Source: an uncultured Christensenellaceae bacterium (GTDB lineage Bacteria > Bacillota > Clostridia > Christensenellales > Borkfalkiaceae). Taken from it: a stretch of DNA of 64,000 bases. The notes beneath the pieces were generated by a model. It searched no databases. It had not been told where the DNA came from and was given only the letters and a program-made list of their open reading frames with translations. The stretch lies in assembly GCA_910587825.1 (NCBI GenBank), contig CAJUNJ010000005.1:70412-134411 (forward strand). Reading direction: 5' to 3'. A program made the translations under genes and the position numbers. Below, piece after piece: positions 36,635-43,619 of the stretch; within the stretch, counting starts at the first letter, position 1; the number at the start of each line of letters is the position of its first letter.

Positions 36635-36787
36635 ATGTATAATTTTAAAAACGGTGAAGAAGTTTTGAATTACCGTAATTCCCACAGGGAATTTAATAAA
36701 ACGCAAATAAAAAGATTTAGGCATAGCGTTAAGCTGTGCCTTTTCTGTACTTTTTTTCGTGGACGAATTAGGCTACTCGTAGCCTAG
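36635..36787 (+). CDS. Possible 50-residue small protein
   Basis: ATG 36635 is preceded by AAAGGAG at a good distance and opens a 50-codon frame rich in Asn, Arg and Phe. The second half of the frame lies over a terminator-like hairpin (36719-36741) and a second hairpin (36769-36786), which argues against an intact gene. It could be a genuine short peptide, a remnant of a longer gene, or chance. No family is recognised. Confidence 0.3.
   Translation: MYNFKNGEEVLNYRNSHREFNKTQIKRFRHSVKLCLFCTFFRGRIRLLVA
36719..36741 (+). terminator. Terminator-like hairpin after spmAB
   Basis: Arms AGGCATAGC and GCTGTGCCT with one mismatch, followed by TTTTC. It probably ends the spmAB transcript. Confidence 0.6.
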
Positions 36788-36830
36788 TGAGATATAGATA
36801 TGTTTTATATTTCCCGCAAAATTCAATCGG

Positions 36831-36859
36831 TTGCGTTCTTTCATTTTTCGTGATATAAT
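36831..36859 (+). promoter_or_regulatory. Candidate promoter, upstream of the yjdF leader
   Basis: TTGCGT (36831-36836), 17-base spacer, TATAAT (36854-36859). Confidence 0.55.
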
Positions 36860-36935
36860 AATTGTACGATAAACAGTAATTTAGCCTCTATCTTTATCGG
36901 CGTGGAAAGCAAGTTTTAATATAATTATTAATCCC

Positions 36936-36964
36936 TTGAAATTATTACTTTTCTATGATATACT
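36936..36964 (+). promoter_or_regulatory. Main yjdF promoter
   Basis: TTGAAA (36936-36941), 17-base spacer, TATACT (36959-36964). Transcription would start near 36971, leaving a leader of about 115 bases before yjdF. Confidence 0.75.
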
Positions 36965-36970
36965 TATAGT

Positions 36971-37079
36971 ACGAAGATAAAAACACAGTCCCCGTTGAGT
37001 AGTCGTGGGCAATACCTATTTGGTATTCAGTAACCTGCCTCCTTGGTTGTCTCTTCTTCAAGTAAAAATTTTAAGGAGG
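36971..37079 (+). promoter_or_regulatory. Structured yjdF leader, probable yjdF (azaaromatic) riboswitch
   Basis: The leader begins with GAAGA, which can pair with TCTTC near 37052-37056, and contains a hairpin AATACC-TATTT-GGTATT. Most tellingly, CCTCCTT (37038-37044) is the exact complement of the Shine-Dalgarno AAGGAGG (37073-37079). The leader can therefore hide or free the ribosome site. yjdF genes in Firmicutes are commonly preceded by the yjdF riboswitch class, which binds azaaromatic compounds and often acts on translation. I did not match the aptamer consensus base by base, so the class is inferred from the gene. Confidence 0.6.
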
Positions 37080-37089
37080 TTTTTTCTTG

Positions 37090-37509
37090 ATGGAGGCAAC
37101 AAATACAGCACTGACTATTTATTTTGACGGTCAATTTTATATTGGACTATTTGAACGAATAGAAAACAATAAAATATCTGTTTGCAAATATATCTTTGGT
37201 GGAGAACCAAAAGATTACGAAGTATATGAATTGGTCTTAAATAAATATTACAGTTTGCGGTTTAGTCCAACTGTCGAAATTGAACGCAAGCCTATTGATT
37301 TAAGAAACCCTAAAACAAGACAGCGCAAAATTAAAAAAACTATTGCTAATATTGAAATAGGCACAAAATCTCAACAGGCAATAAAAAAGCAAATTGAAGA
37401 GCGTAAAATTGAAAGGAAGGTCAATTCAAAAGTTCGTAAAGAGCAAATGCTTGAATATAAATTTCAAGAGCGGCAGAAAAAGAAAAAAGAAAAGCATAAA
37501 GGACATTAA
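37090..37509 (+). CDS. yjdF: YjdF-family protein (DUF2992)
   Basis: Small basic protein of 139 residues. The first half matches YjdF closely (LTIYFDGQFYIGLFERIENNK, then IFGGEPKDYEVYELVL), and the second half is a Lys/Glu/Arg-rich helical tail ending KKKKEKHKGH, as in the family. YjdF is linked to protection against azaaromatic toxins through its riboswitch, but its activity is unknown. An in-frame TTG three bases upstream is also possible. Base composition is much more AT-rich than in neighbouring genes (many AAA/ATT codons), suggesting recent transfer. Confidence 0.93.
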   Translation: MEATNTALTIYFDGQFYIGLFERIENNKISVCKYIFGGEPKDYEVYELVLNKYYSLRFSPTVEIERKPIDLRNPKTRQRKIKKTIANIEIGTKSQQAIKKQIEERKIERKVNSKVRKEQMLEYKFQERQKKKKEKHKGH

Positions 37510-37516
37510 CTTTATG

Positions 37517-37553
37517 AGAAAGCGGTTACGATTTTTTTCGTAACTGCTTTTCT
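37517..37553 (+). terminator. yjdF terminator
   Basis: Arms AGAAAGCGGTTACG and CGTAACTGCTTTTCT around an 8-base T-rich loop, 8 bases after the stop codon. A T run follows poorly, but the stem is long. Confidence 0.65.
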
Positions 37554-37619
37554 ATTAAAAACTCAAATAGAGAATTTAATGCAATAAATTTCAATTTATC
37601 TTTGTAAAAGTTTGTAGTA

Positions 37620-37652
37620 AAAAGCTCTCGAACATATCATCCGAGAGCTTTT
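37620..37652. terminator. Perfect-stem hairpin, island right side
   Basis: Eleven-base arms AAAAGCTCTCG and CGAGAGCTTTT around an 11-base loop. The A/T ends on both strands allow termination in either direction. Confidence 0.6.
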
Positions 37653-37989
37653 GTCAATAAATTTTATTTTAAATGCCGAAAATCGGCAAGGTTGAATTCA
37701 CTTCGACCGTTAAACCGATTTACGACATCGGCAATCGTACGAAAAATTTAATTCGCAGAATAGAATTAAATTTTTATAAACCTTAAAAAATTAGAAACGA
37801 CGCAAACCGGAGTTTGCGCCGCCTCTATATGATAAGGGGGAAAATGATGAGCTGTGTAAGTTGTAAACGACTTACTGTTTACATTAGAAATTATATATAA
37901 AACGAGCCGAAAAGTAAAATATTTTATAATAAATTTTTTCAGAACTTTTATAATTTATTACCTTAACATTTTTTGAAAACCGCTAACAT
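37653..37989. other. Non-coding gap between the yjdF island and the desulfurase gene
   Basis: I see no firm gene here. The gap holds a short hairpin GCCGA-AAA-TCGGC (37674-37686), the third GCAGAATA-loop element (37742-37775) and a hairpin GCAAAC-CGGA-GTTTGC near 37802. An 18-codon frame with a purine-rich ribosome site (37844-37900) is discussed among the findings. The rest is A/T-rich and featureless. Confidence 0.5.
37742..37775. repeat. Hairpin element with GCAGAATA loop, copy 3
   Basis: Perfect 13-base arms (37742-37754 and 37763-37775) with loop GCAGAATA (37755-37762). The loop and closing C-G pair equal those at 2932-2963 and 3143-3176. The stem matches copy 1 with its C·A mismatch repaired, and differs from copy 2 by paired changes. 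Confidence 0.75.
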
Positions 37990-39123
37990 TTAAGCCCTGA
38001 CAGACCTTATCTGCGCAACTGCGGACTTTAAAAGTCCGACCGCGGTATCGGCTTCTTCCGCGGTGTTGTATTTGCCGAAAGTAAAGCGCACCGCCGACCT
38101 TACGCGGTCTTCTTCAAAACCCATAGCGGAAAGCACGTGCGACGCAGTGACAGCCCCTGCGGAACACGCCGAACCCGTTGATACGGCGACGCCTTTCATA
38201 TCCAGAAGCAGGGCTAAATTTTCGCCCGTACAGCCGTCGAAAGAAATGTTGGCGTTGGCGGGAAGTCTGTATGAACCGCCGTTTAAGTGCGTACCGTCTA
38301 TTTCAGAAAGAACGCGCCCGACGAATGCGTCCCTTATCTCTGCGATTTTTGCGTTATTTTTTTCACGGTTCTTTACGGCGTTTTCAAGGGCGACCGCACA
38401 GCCTACCGCAGAAGCGACGTTTGACGTTCCCCCGCGTAGCCCCCTTTCCTGCTTCCCGCCCGAAATAAGCCTTAATATGGGCGAACCTTTTTTCAGGTAC
38501 AACGCGCCGAAGCCATTAGGCCCGTAAAACTTATGCGAAGATATTCCCGCCGCATTGCAACAATTTGCGGGGAAGGGCAAAACGCCCGCCGTCTGTACGC
38601 AGTCGCAATAGTAAAAAACCGAATTTTCACGGCAGATTCCGCCTATTTCCTCAACCGGCTGAATTACGCCCGTTTCGTTATTTGCGTGCATAACGGCGCA
38701 GAATACGGTGTCGTTACGCATAGCTTTTTTTATATCTTCGGGACGGATAACCCCGTCTTTATCGGGCATGACAAAAGATACTTCCCAGCCGAATTTAATC
38801 ATATCCTTTGCGCTTTCGATAAGCGCGGGGTGTTCGATTGCCGACACTACCAAGTGCTTACCCTGTCCGCGTCGGGCAAGGCACGCGCCCTTTAACGCCC
38901 AGTTGCCCGCCTCCGTTCCGCCCGAAGTAAAATATATTTCGTCGGAGGAACAGCCCGCAAGCGCGGCTATTTTGTCGCGCGCGTCCAAAAGGGCGACTGC
39001 GGTTTTACGCCCCGCAGAATGCTGCGAAGACGGATTGCCGAATTCTTCTTTTAAGTATACCGTCATTGCGTCCAATACGTCGGGGTCAAGCGGAGTTGTG
39101 GAAGCGTTGTCGAGATAAATCAT
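37990..39123 (-). CDS. Cysteine desulfurase, NifS/IscS family
   Basis: PLP enzyme that takes sulfur from cysteine for Fe-S clusters or tRNA thiolation. The 377 residues show YLDNASTTPLD at the start, the PLP Lys198 in SSHKFYGPNGFG, and the active-site Cys320 in STGSACSAG. No IscU, ThiI or MnmA gene follows in the window, so the sulfur acceptor is not known. The start overlaps the preceding membrane-protein gene by 4 bases. Confidence 0.95.
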   Translation of the reverse strand: MIYLDNASTTPLDPDVLDAMTVYLKEEFGNPSSQHSAGRKTAVALLDARDKIAALAGCSSDEIYFTSGGTEAGNWALKGACLARRGQGKHLVVSAIEHPALIESAKDMIKFGWEVSFVMPDKDGVIRPEDIKKAMRNDTVFCAVMHANNETGVIQPVEEIGGICRENSVFYYCDCVQTAGVLPFPANCCNAAGISSHKFYGPNGFGALYLKKGSPILRLISGGKQERGLRGGTSNVASAVGCAVALENAVKNREKNNAKIAEIRDAFVGRVLSEIDGTHLNGGSYRLPANANISFDGCTGENLALLLDMKGVAVSTGSACSAGAVTASHVLSAMGFEEDRVRSAVRFTFGKYNTAEEADTAVGLLKSAVAQIRSVRA

Positions 39124-40019
39124 TTTTCAACCGCCGATTTAACAGTCTTCAAATTTTCCAAAATTTTTTGGCTTGCGAGATATTCCCTGCCTATTTCGGT
39201 TGAATCGTCGCTTTCGTTCAAAACTACGTTTTTACGCGCAGAAAGCAGAGAGTTTGCAAATAAAAGCGCAGGCACAAGCGCGACGCAGGCAAGAGCGGCG
39301 AATACAACCGTAATTATTATAAATAAACCGCTTTCATCGGAAAACATAATTCCGCCGAATACAGCCGTTAAAATTATAAACAGCACAAACGGCGTTACGC
39401 TTGCAATGCAGGCGGCAACCGCTTTCTTCTTCTTTGCGGTAAAAAATTCCCGCCGTTCGGCTTTCTTCTCTTCGTTGACTTTTTTAAGCTCGTCGGTACG
39501 TTTTTCGGCTTCGGCTATCCTTTCGTCAAGTCCCGAAAGCTTGCTTTTAATCTCCGCCTTCTGTTCCGCGGTAGAATACAATGCTATCTTTTCGGCAGTC
39601 CTTGCGCACTTCTCGTCCGAAATATAGTCGGTAAATCCGCGTGTAAGTATGTTAAGTTTAAGGCAATAAAGCTGTCCGCTGTCCTTTTTTAACTCCTCTG
39701 CCTGCGTCACGGCATAAAGGGCCGATTCGTAATCGCCGTCGGCAAGTTTTGCGTAAGCGCAGTCCGTAAGCGAAGAAAATTTGCTTTCCCGCACTTCTTG
39801 CTCCTCTTTTTTGCGCTTTTCACGCTCGGCAAATTCCTGCGGGGAAAGCGAAGTCGCATCCTCGTCGTCCTCGTCGTAAACGGGTATCTGAAATACGGGG
39901 ATATCGCTTTCATCTTCGTCGGGAGTATCGTCTATAACCAACTCCTCTTCACCGTCTTCGTTAATGCGTATTTTATATTTTCTGTCCTTGTCGTCGTCAA
40001 TAAGCCTCTCTTCCGCCAT
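39120..40019 (-). CDS. Acidic coiled-coil membrane protein of unknown function
   Basis: A 299-residue protein. The N-terminal about 90 residues are very acidic. A helical stretch resembling a TPR-like helix pair (LADGDYESALYAVTQAEEL) follows, then a coiled coil (about 150-195), two membrane helices (about 203-224 and 233-254) and a short tail. There is no signal peptide. An AAGGAG Shine-Dalgarno precedes the ATG. Coupled to the desulfurase gene by a 4-base overlap, but a functional link is not evident. Confidence 0.65.
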   Translation of the reverse strand: MAEERLIDDDKDRKYKIRINEDGEEELVIDDTPDEDESDIPVFQIPVYDEDDEDATSLSPQEFAEREKRKKEEQEVRESKFSSLTDCAYAKLADGDYESALYAVTQAEELKKDSGQLYCLKLNILTRGFTDYISDEKCARTAEKIALYSTAEQKAEIKSKLSGLDERIAEAEKRTDELKKVNEEKKAERREFFTAKKKKAVAACIASVTPFVLFIILTAVFGGIMFSDESGLFIIITVVFAALACVALVPALLFANSLLSARKNVVLNESDDSTEIGREYLASQKILENLKTVKSAVEK

Positions 40020-40031
40020 TCTTATCTCCTT

Positions 40032-40889
40032 TTATATTTTCGGTATAACCGTCTTTAACTTATACGCCCTGAATTTTCCGCGGTACCGACTTTTTGCGTA
40101 ATCGCAGTACTGTTCGTTTTCAAACAATGCGTATACACCGCTGCCCGAACCCGTCATATTGACTGCAAGCGGGTCGAACGCCGAAAGTTCGTTAAACGCC
40201 GTCCGTACGTCTTCCGAAATCAGTTTTGCGGGAATTACAAGCGAATTTCCCATATTTTTCGCAAGCGCATATTTATCGCCTTCGGAAAGGGCTTTTACCG
40301 CTCCGTCCGAAGACCCGCCCAACGTACCCGCACTATCAAACAGCTTGAAGCACTCCGCCGTGCTTACCCCGCTTGCGGGTGCAAGCAGTAAAATATCGAG
40401 CTTCATATTGTTTTCAAGATACTCGACTTCATCGCCGCGACCGCGCATACGCGCATAACCGCCCGAAAGCATATATTTCGTATCGCTTCCGTTAAGCGCG
40501 GCAAGCTGTTCAAGTTCTGTTAAACCGCCAGTATTGTACAGCTTGGAAAGCCCGTTAAGTACCCCTGCGGAATCTGCGCTGGAACCGCCCAGACCGAGCC
40601 CCATAGGAATATTTTTATATACGGAAATATCCGCGCCGTCCGTACCGAAAGCCGAAATAAAGCTTTCCGCCGCCCTGACGGCGTTATTGCTTTCGTAGGG
40701 TATACTTTCGCTGCCTCGACCGTGCATAGTCACCGACACAAGCTTGTCCTTACGCCTGTTAAGCACGATTAAATCATACAAGTCAACAGATGCGACAAGG
40801 CTGTCAAGCATATGATAGCCGTCCGCAACGCCCGTCACGGACAACGTGAGATTAAGTTTTGCATAAGCTTTGACGCGAACGCTTGCCAT
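40032..40889 (-). CDS. ispE: 4-diphosphocytidyl-2-C-methyl-D-erythritol kinase
   Basis: GHMP kinase of the non-mevalonate isoprenoid pathway. The start MASVRVKAYAKLNLTLSVTG (ATG 40889) fits the family; an open frame extends further upstream but crosses a terminator and promoter. The GHMP ATP loop is MGLGLGGSSADSAGVL and the late motif MTGSGSGVYALF. The protein has 285 residues, the normal length. Its extended -10 promoter ends 6 bases before the ATG and there is no Shine-Dalgarno. In Firmicutes ispE often follows veg and a SPOCS-domain gene, as here. Confidence 0.96.
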   Translation of the reverse strand: MASVRVKAYAKLNLTLSVTGVADGYHMLDSLVASVDLYDLIVLNRRKDKLVSVTMHGRGSESIPYESNNAVRAAESFISAFGTDGADISVYKNIPMGLGLGGSSADSAGVLNGLSKLYNTGGLTELEQLAALNGSDTKYMLSGGYARMRGRGDEVEYLENNMKLDILLLAPASGVSTAECFKLFDSAGTLGGSSDGAVKALSEGDKYALAKNMGNSLVIPAKLISEDVRTAFNELSAFDPLAVNMTGSGSGVYALFENEQYCDYAKSRYRGKFRAYKLKTVIPKI

Positions 40890-40895
40890 AATGGC

Positions 40896-40924
40896 ATTAT
40901 ACCACACACTTGAAGTTATTACAA
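40896..40924 (-). promoter_or_regulatory. ispE promoter giving a leaderless start
   Basis: TTGTAA (40919-40924), 17-base spacer, extended TGG-TATAAT (40896-40901), then 6 bases to the ATG. It lies just after the terminator of the SPOCS gene. Confidence 0.85.
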
Positions 40925-40942
40925 TACTTTTAAAGTAAAAAT

Positions 40943-40976
40943 TTGCCCGTATGCGCTTGACGGCGCAGACGGGCAA
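40943..40976 (-). terminator. Terminator of the SPOCS/LysM gene
   Basis: Arms TTGCCCGT and ACGGGCAA with an inner TGCGC/GCGCA pairing. The minus strand continues with ATTTTTACTTT. Confidence 0.85.
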
Positions 40977-40983
40977 TCGGCTT

Positions 40984-42456
40984 TTAATCTGTCTTGGGTC
41001 TGTAAACGAGTATTCTTTCCTTACCCGACAGCGGGAAGGCAAGTTCGGGGTTGGTTGCCTGAATGCTTTCCGGTGTCTGCAAAAGTTTTTTGGCGGTGTC
41101 CCACAGGCTGTCGCCGGCTTCGGGTATGTAGACGCTGAGCGCGCTGCAATTAACCTTTACGGGCTCGCCCTCGGTTACGTCCGAAAGATATTTCACGCTT
41201 ACGTTTTCGCAATCTGCGGCGGCTATTTTAAGCACGGCTTCGGCTTCGCATTCGCCCTCCGCACGCTGTCTTATGTTGACCCCGCACACAGCTACGGTTA
41301 TATCTTTACAGCAAGCGTTAAGCCCCGAAAGAATGACCGAGAACGGTAAGTTGACTTCGGTAGAGTGAATTTCGCCGTTCTGTTCGTACAGAAGGGTTGC
41401 CGAAATACTGCCCTCTATTCCGTCTTCCGAGCGGGCAAATTCCGCCTTGGGAAGCGCCGTTGCAAGGAACGCGCAGGTATAGTCGAGTTTGGCTTTCGCC
41501 GCGCACAGCCCGCTTACGCGTTCGGTATACACCTTAATTTCGGTGCAGGGCGTAGCGCATTCTTCGGCAAAGGTAAGGTTTAAAGAAGAATCGCACGAGA
41601 ACGCGTCGGTTATAACAGACACTTCTTCTTCGTCGTAAAACCTTCCCGTAAAGCCGAGCGAGGCGACAAGTTCCACGTCGCATTTACCGCGCTCTTCGTT
41701 GACGCGGGCGTTTAGGCTTACTTCACGCACTTCGGCAAGGCAGACGGCTTTTCTGGAAAGCAAAGCCTGCTCGCACGCGATTTCGCTTTTAAACGGAATA
41801 ATTCTGTCAAGACCGACTGGTTTACCGTCGCGCACGGCAAGCAGGGAAAGGTAAATTTCACCGCTTATTTCTATTGCTCCGGCACGGCACACGCAGTCCA
41901 AAACAAGGGCTTCCGCCGCGGGAATAAGCACGTCTTCGGCATTGCAGTCAAAGTCGTCTTCGACTTCGCTTTCGCCGGAAAAGGCAACTGCGGTATAAAG
42001 TTTTGCGTTACTGCGGTCGACAACCGCGCCCTGCGCTTCGGTAAGCATATTCCTTTCGGACGAAGCGTATACCGATATTTCCGCGCCGACGACTACGGCG
42101 ACCACGTAAGACGAACCGTCCCGCCTTATTTGCGCCCTTTCGCAGGTCAACACACACTGACCCGTATGGGCGGGCGCAAGACGTTCGTCGTCGCAATAGT
42201 GTGTAAATTCCGCGCCCTTTTGTATACGGCACAGTTTTGAATTTTCATCAGTATAGACAAGCGTTATTACCAGCCGTCCGCCGTAGTTGACCCTGCCGGA
42301 CGACACCTCGCAGGAAGTAAGCGACACCTGCGGATACACCGCCGAAGCTTCGCCTATTTCCTGACCCGAAAAGCGTATTTCCACGATGGACTGAGATTTT
42401 AAAACGGCGATGCGCCCAAGATAAGTCCCTGATGAATACTGCGTTGATAAAGACAT
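40984..42456 (-). CDS. SPOCS (DUF3794) and LysM domain spore protein
   Basis: The 490-residue protein is made of beta-rich SPOCS (DUF3794) units, with Cys-rich strands such as LVLDCVCRAGAIEISGEIYLSLLAVRDGKP. It ends in a LysM domain (about 445-487: YIPEAGDSLWDTAKKLLQTPESIQATNPEL). Proteins of this build occur in spore coats and cortex-associated layers of Clostridia, where LysM binds peptidoglycan. It has a strong GAGGGAGG ribosome site and a promoter resembling sigma-E (42496-42524), consistent with mother-cell expression. It lies between veg and ispE. Confidence 0.88.
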   Translation of the reverse strand: MSLSTQYSSGTYLGRIAVLKSQSIVEIRFSGQEIGEASAVYPQVSLTSCEVSSGRVNYGGRLVITLVYTDENSKLCRIQKGAEFTHYCDDERLAPAHTGQCVLTCERAQIRRDGSSYVVAVVVGAEISVYASSERNMLTEAQGAVVDRSNAKLYTAVAFSGESEVEDDFDCNAEDVLIPAAEALVLDCVCRAGAIEISGEIYLSLLAVRDGKPVGLDRIIPFKSEIACEQALLSRKAVCLAEVREVSLNARVNEERGKCDVELVASLGFTGRFYDEEEVSVITDAFSCDSSLNLTFAEECATPCTEIKVYTERVSGLCAAKAKLDYTCAFLATALPKAEFARSEDGIEGSISATLLYEQNGEIHSTEVNLPFSVILSGLNACCKDITVAVCGVNIRQRAEGECEAEAVLKIAAADCENVSVKYLSDVTEGEPVKVNCSALSVYIPEAGDSLWDTAKKLLQTPESIQATNPELAFPLSGKERILVYRPKTD

Positions 42457-42495
42457 AAATACCCTCCCTCGGCACAGCCGATTATATACACGGAT

Positions 42496-42524
42496 ATATT
42501 ATGCCGCAGAAGGGCGGGATATTC
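42496..42524 (-). promoter_or_regulatory. Candidate sigma-E promoter of the SPOCS/LysM gene
   Basis: GAATATC (42518-42524), 14-base spacer, CATAATAT (42496-42503). The -35 side overlaps a palindrome TATTCCC-AC-GGGAATA just after the veg stop codon. Confidence 0.5.
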
Positions 42525-42540
42525 CCACGGGAATAAATAT

Positions 42541-42789
42541 TTATTCCGCGGCGCGTTCGGAAATTTTTACCCTTCCGCAAAGAATTTCGGAATAGGAATA
42601 AGCCGTTTTGCCGAGAAAGTTTTTATCGTCGGGACTTACAGTGAACAGCGAAGGGTATATTCCGCTTAAAGTTGCGGCAAAAGTTACAAACTTGTTTCTG
42701 CCGAGATTGAGTTTGACGGTTACGGGTTTAAGGTAAAAACCGTTTACCATTTCTTTTATGGCTTTGATAGTGGTATTGACTTTAATCAT
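42541..42789 (-). CDS. veg: Veg family protein
   Basis: Small basic protein of 82 residues. The block GFYLKPVTVKLNLGRNKFVTFAATLSGIYPSLF and the final SYSEILCGRVKIS match the Veg family. In Bacillus Veg affects biofilm formation and is strongly expressed; its biochemistry is unclear. I choose ATG 42789 because an in-frame ATG further upstream at 42837 falls inside a terminator hairpin. Only a weak AAAGG ribosome site is seen. Confidence 0.9.
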   Translation of the reverse strand: MIKVNTTIKAIKEMVNGFYLKPVTVKLNLGRNKFVTFAATLSGIYPSLFTVSPDDKNFLGKTAYSYSEILCGRVKISERAAE

Positions 42790-42823
42790 ACAACTATTTT
42801 TGCCTTTTTTTGGAAAAAATATG

Positions 42824-42851
42824 CGCACGGCAGTCATTTGACCGCCGTGCG
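42824..42851 (-). terminator. Terminator of the zinc-ribbon gene
   Basis: Arms CGCACGGC and GCCGTGCG with extra inner GTCA/TGAC pairing. On the minus strand ATATTTTTTCC follows. Confidence 0.9.
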
Positions 42852-42870
42852 TCCGCTTTATAATAATATA

Positions 42871-43371
42871 TTAAAAATCGTCGTCCTCATCGTCGTCGAA
42901 ATCTTCGTCGTCGTCAAAGTCATCGTCGTCAAGATCGCCAAGCGAGTCGAGGTCATCGTCAAAGAAATCGTCATCTTCGGAGTGCTCTTCTTCCTCTTCT
43001 TCCAATTCGGCGTCAAGTTCTTCCTGTAAAGTCTCGTCATCGATAGTCAAATCGCCGCCGTCTTCGTCGTCGATATAATTTTTCCACTCCTCGTCCTTAT
43101 CTATATCGACTTCCTCCTCTTCTTCGTACTCGCTCTCTTTCTTGCAGGCGTCGCACATCTTTTCGCCGTAGCGCATAGTGTTTATTCCGCATACGGGGCA
43201 GATTTCGGTCTGTTCGAGTTCGGCGTCAAGCTCTTCATAATCTTCTTCGTCAAGGTCGGCAAACTGTAATTTGTTGCCCTTCATTTCGGCTATACAGACG
43301 TCGCAGTACGCCTGTTTCTCTTCGTCAATGTAATTAAGTTCGCATCTCGGACATTTAACGTATTTCACCAT
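42871..43371 (-). CDS. Zinc-ribbon protein with long acidic tail
   Basis: A 166-residue protein starting at ATG 43371 with GGAG upstream. Two zinc-ribbon units are visible: CPRCELNYIDEEKQAYCDVC at about 6-25 and CPVCGINTMRYGEKMCDAC near 57-76. The last 85 residues are nearly all Asp and Glu. Such acidic tails occur in RNA polymerase delta and in DNA-mimic proteins, but no family name is certain. Binding to nucleic-acid machinery through the ribbons and charge mimicry by the tail is only a guess. Confidence 0.7.
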   Translation of the reverse strand: MVKYVKCPRCELNYIDEEKQAYCDVCIAEMKGNKLQFADLDEEDYEELDAELEQTEICPVCGINTMRYGEKMCDACKKESEYEEEEEVDIDKDEEWKNYIDDEDGGDLTIDDETLQEELDAELEEEEEEHSEDDDFFDDDLDSLGDLDDDDFDDDEDFDDDEDDDF

Positions 43372-43401
43372 AACCAATTACTCCGTTTAACCGTTTAATA
43401 C

Positions 43402-43429
43402 AGCATACGCGCTCAGAGCGCGAAATGCT
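43402..43429 (-). promoter_or_regulatory. Stable leader hairpin before the zinc-ribbon gene
   Basis: GCGCTC-A-GAGCGC with outer AGCAT/ATGCT arms lies about 30 bases before the ATG at 43371. A second short hairpin TTACC/GGTAA is at 43436-43455. A role in attenuation is possible. Confidence 0.4.
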
Positions 43430-43572
43430 AAGAATTTACCGCTTTTTCGTGGTAACATTATATTAATATTTAAAAGGTTTGTAAACTGTTTTTACAATAA
43501 AAATCAAACGAATTTCAAATTTTTTTGTAATTATCCGCCGGATTTGTCCCGTTTACGCGATTTAATATGTGC

Positions 43573-43602
43573 AGACCCCCTGCGCTTATACGCAAGGGGT
43601 CT
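43573..43602. terminator. Hairpin after the large lipoprotein gene
   Basis: Arms AGACCCC-C-TGCG and CGCA-A-GGGGTCT with one mismatch. The T run (TAATTTTTT) lies on the plus-strand side, so direction is uncertain. Confidence 0.55.
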
Positions 43603-43619
43603 TAATTTTTTAATTAAAT

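Noticed and set aside
36635..36787. Confident small gene after spmB
   Set aside because: A terminator hairpin lies inside the frame; kept only as a low-confidence entry.
40890..41042. Longer ispE with 51 extra N-terminal residues
   Set aside because: The extension crosses an intrinsic terminator and the ispE promoter; family alignment starts at the ATG at 40889.
42790..42837. Longer veg frame from ATG 42837
   Set aside because: That ATG lies within the loop of the upstream gene terminator.
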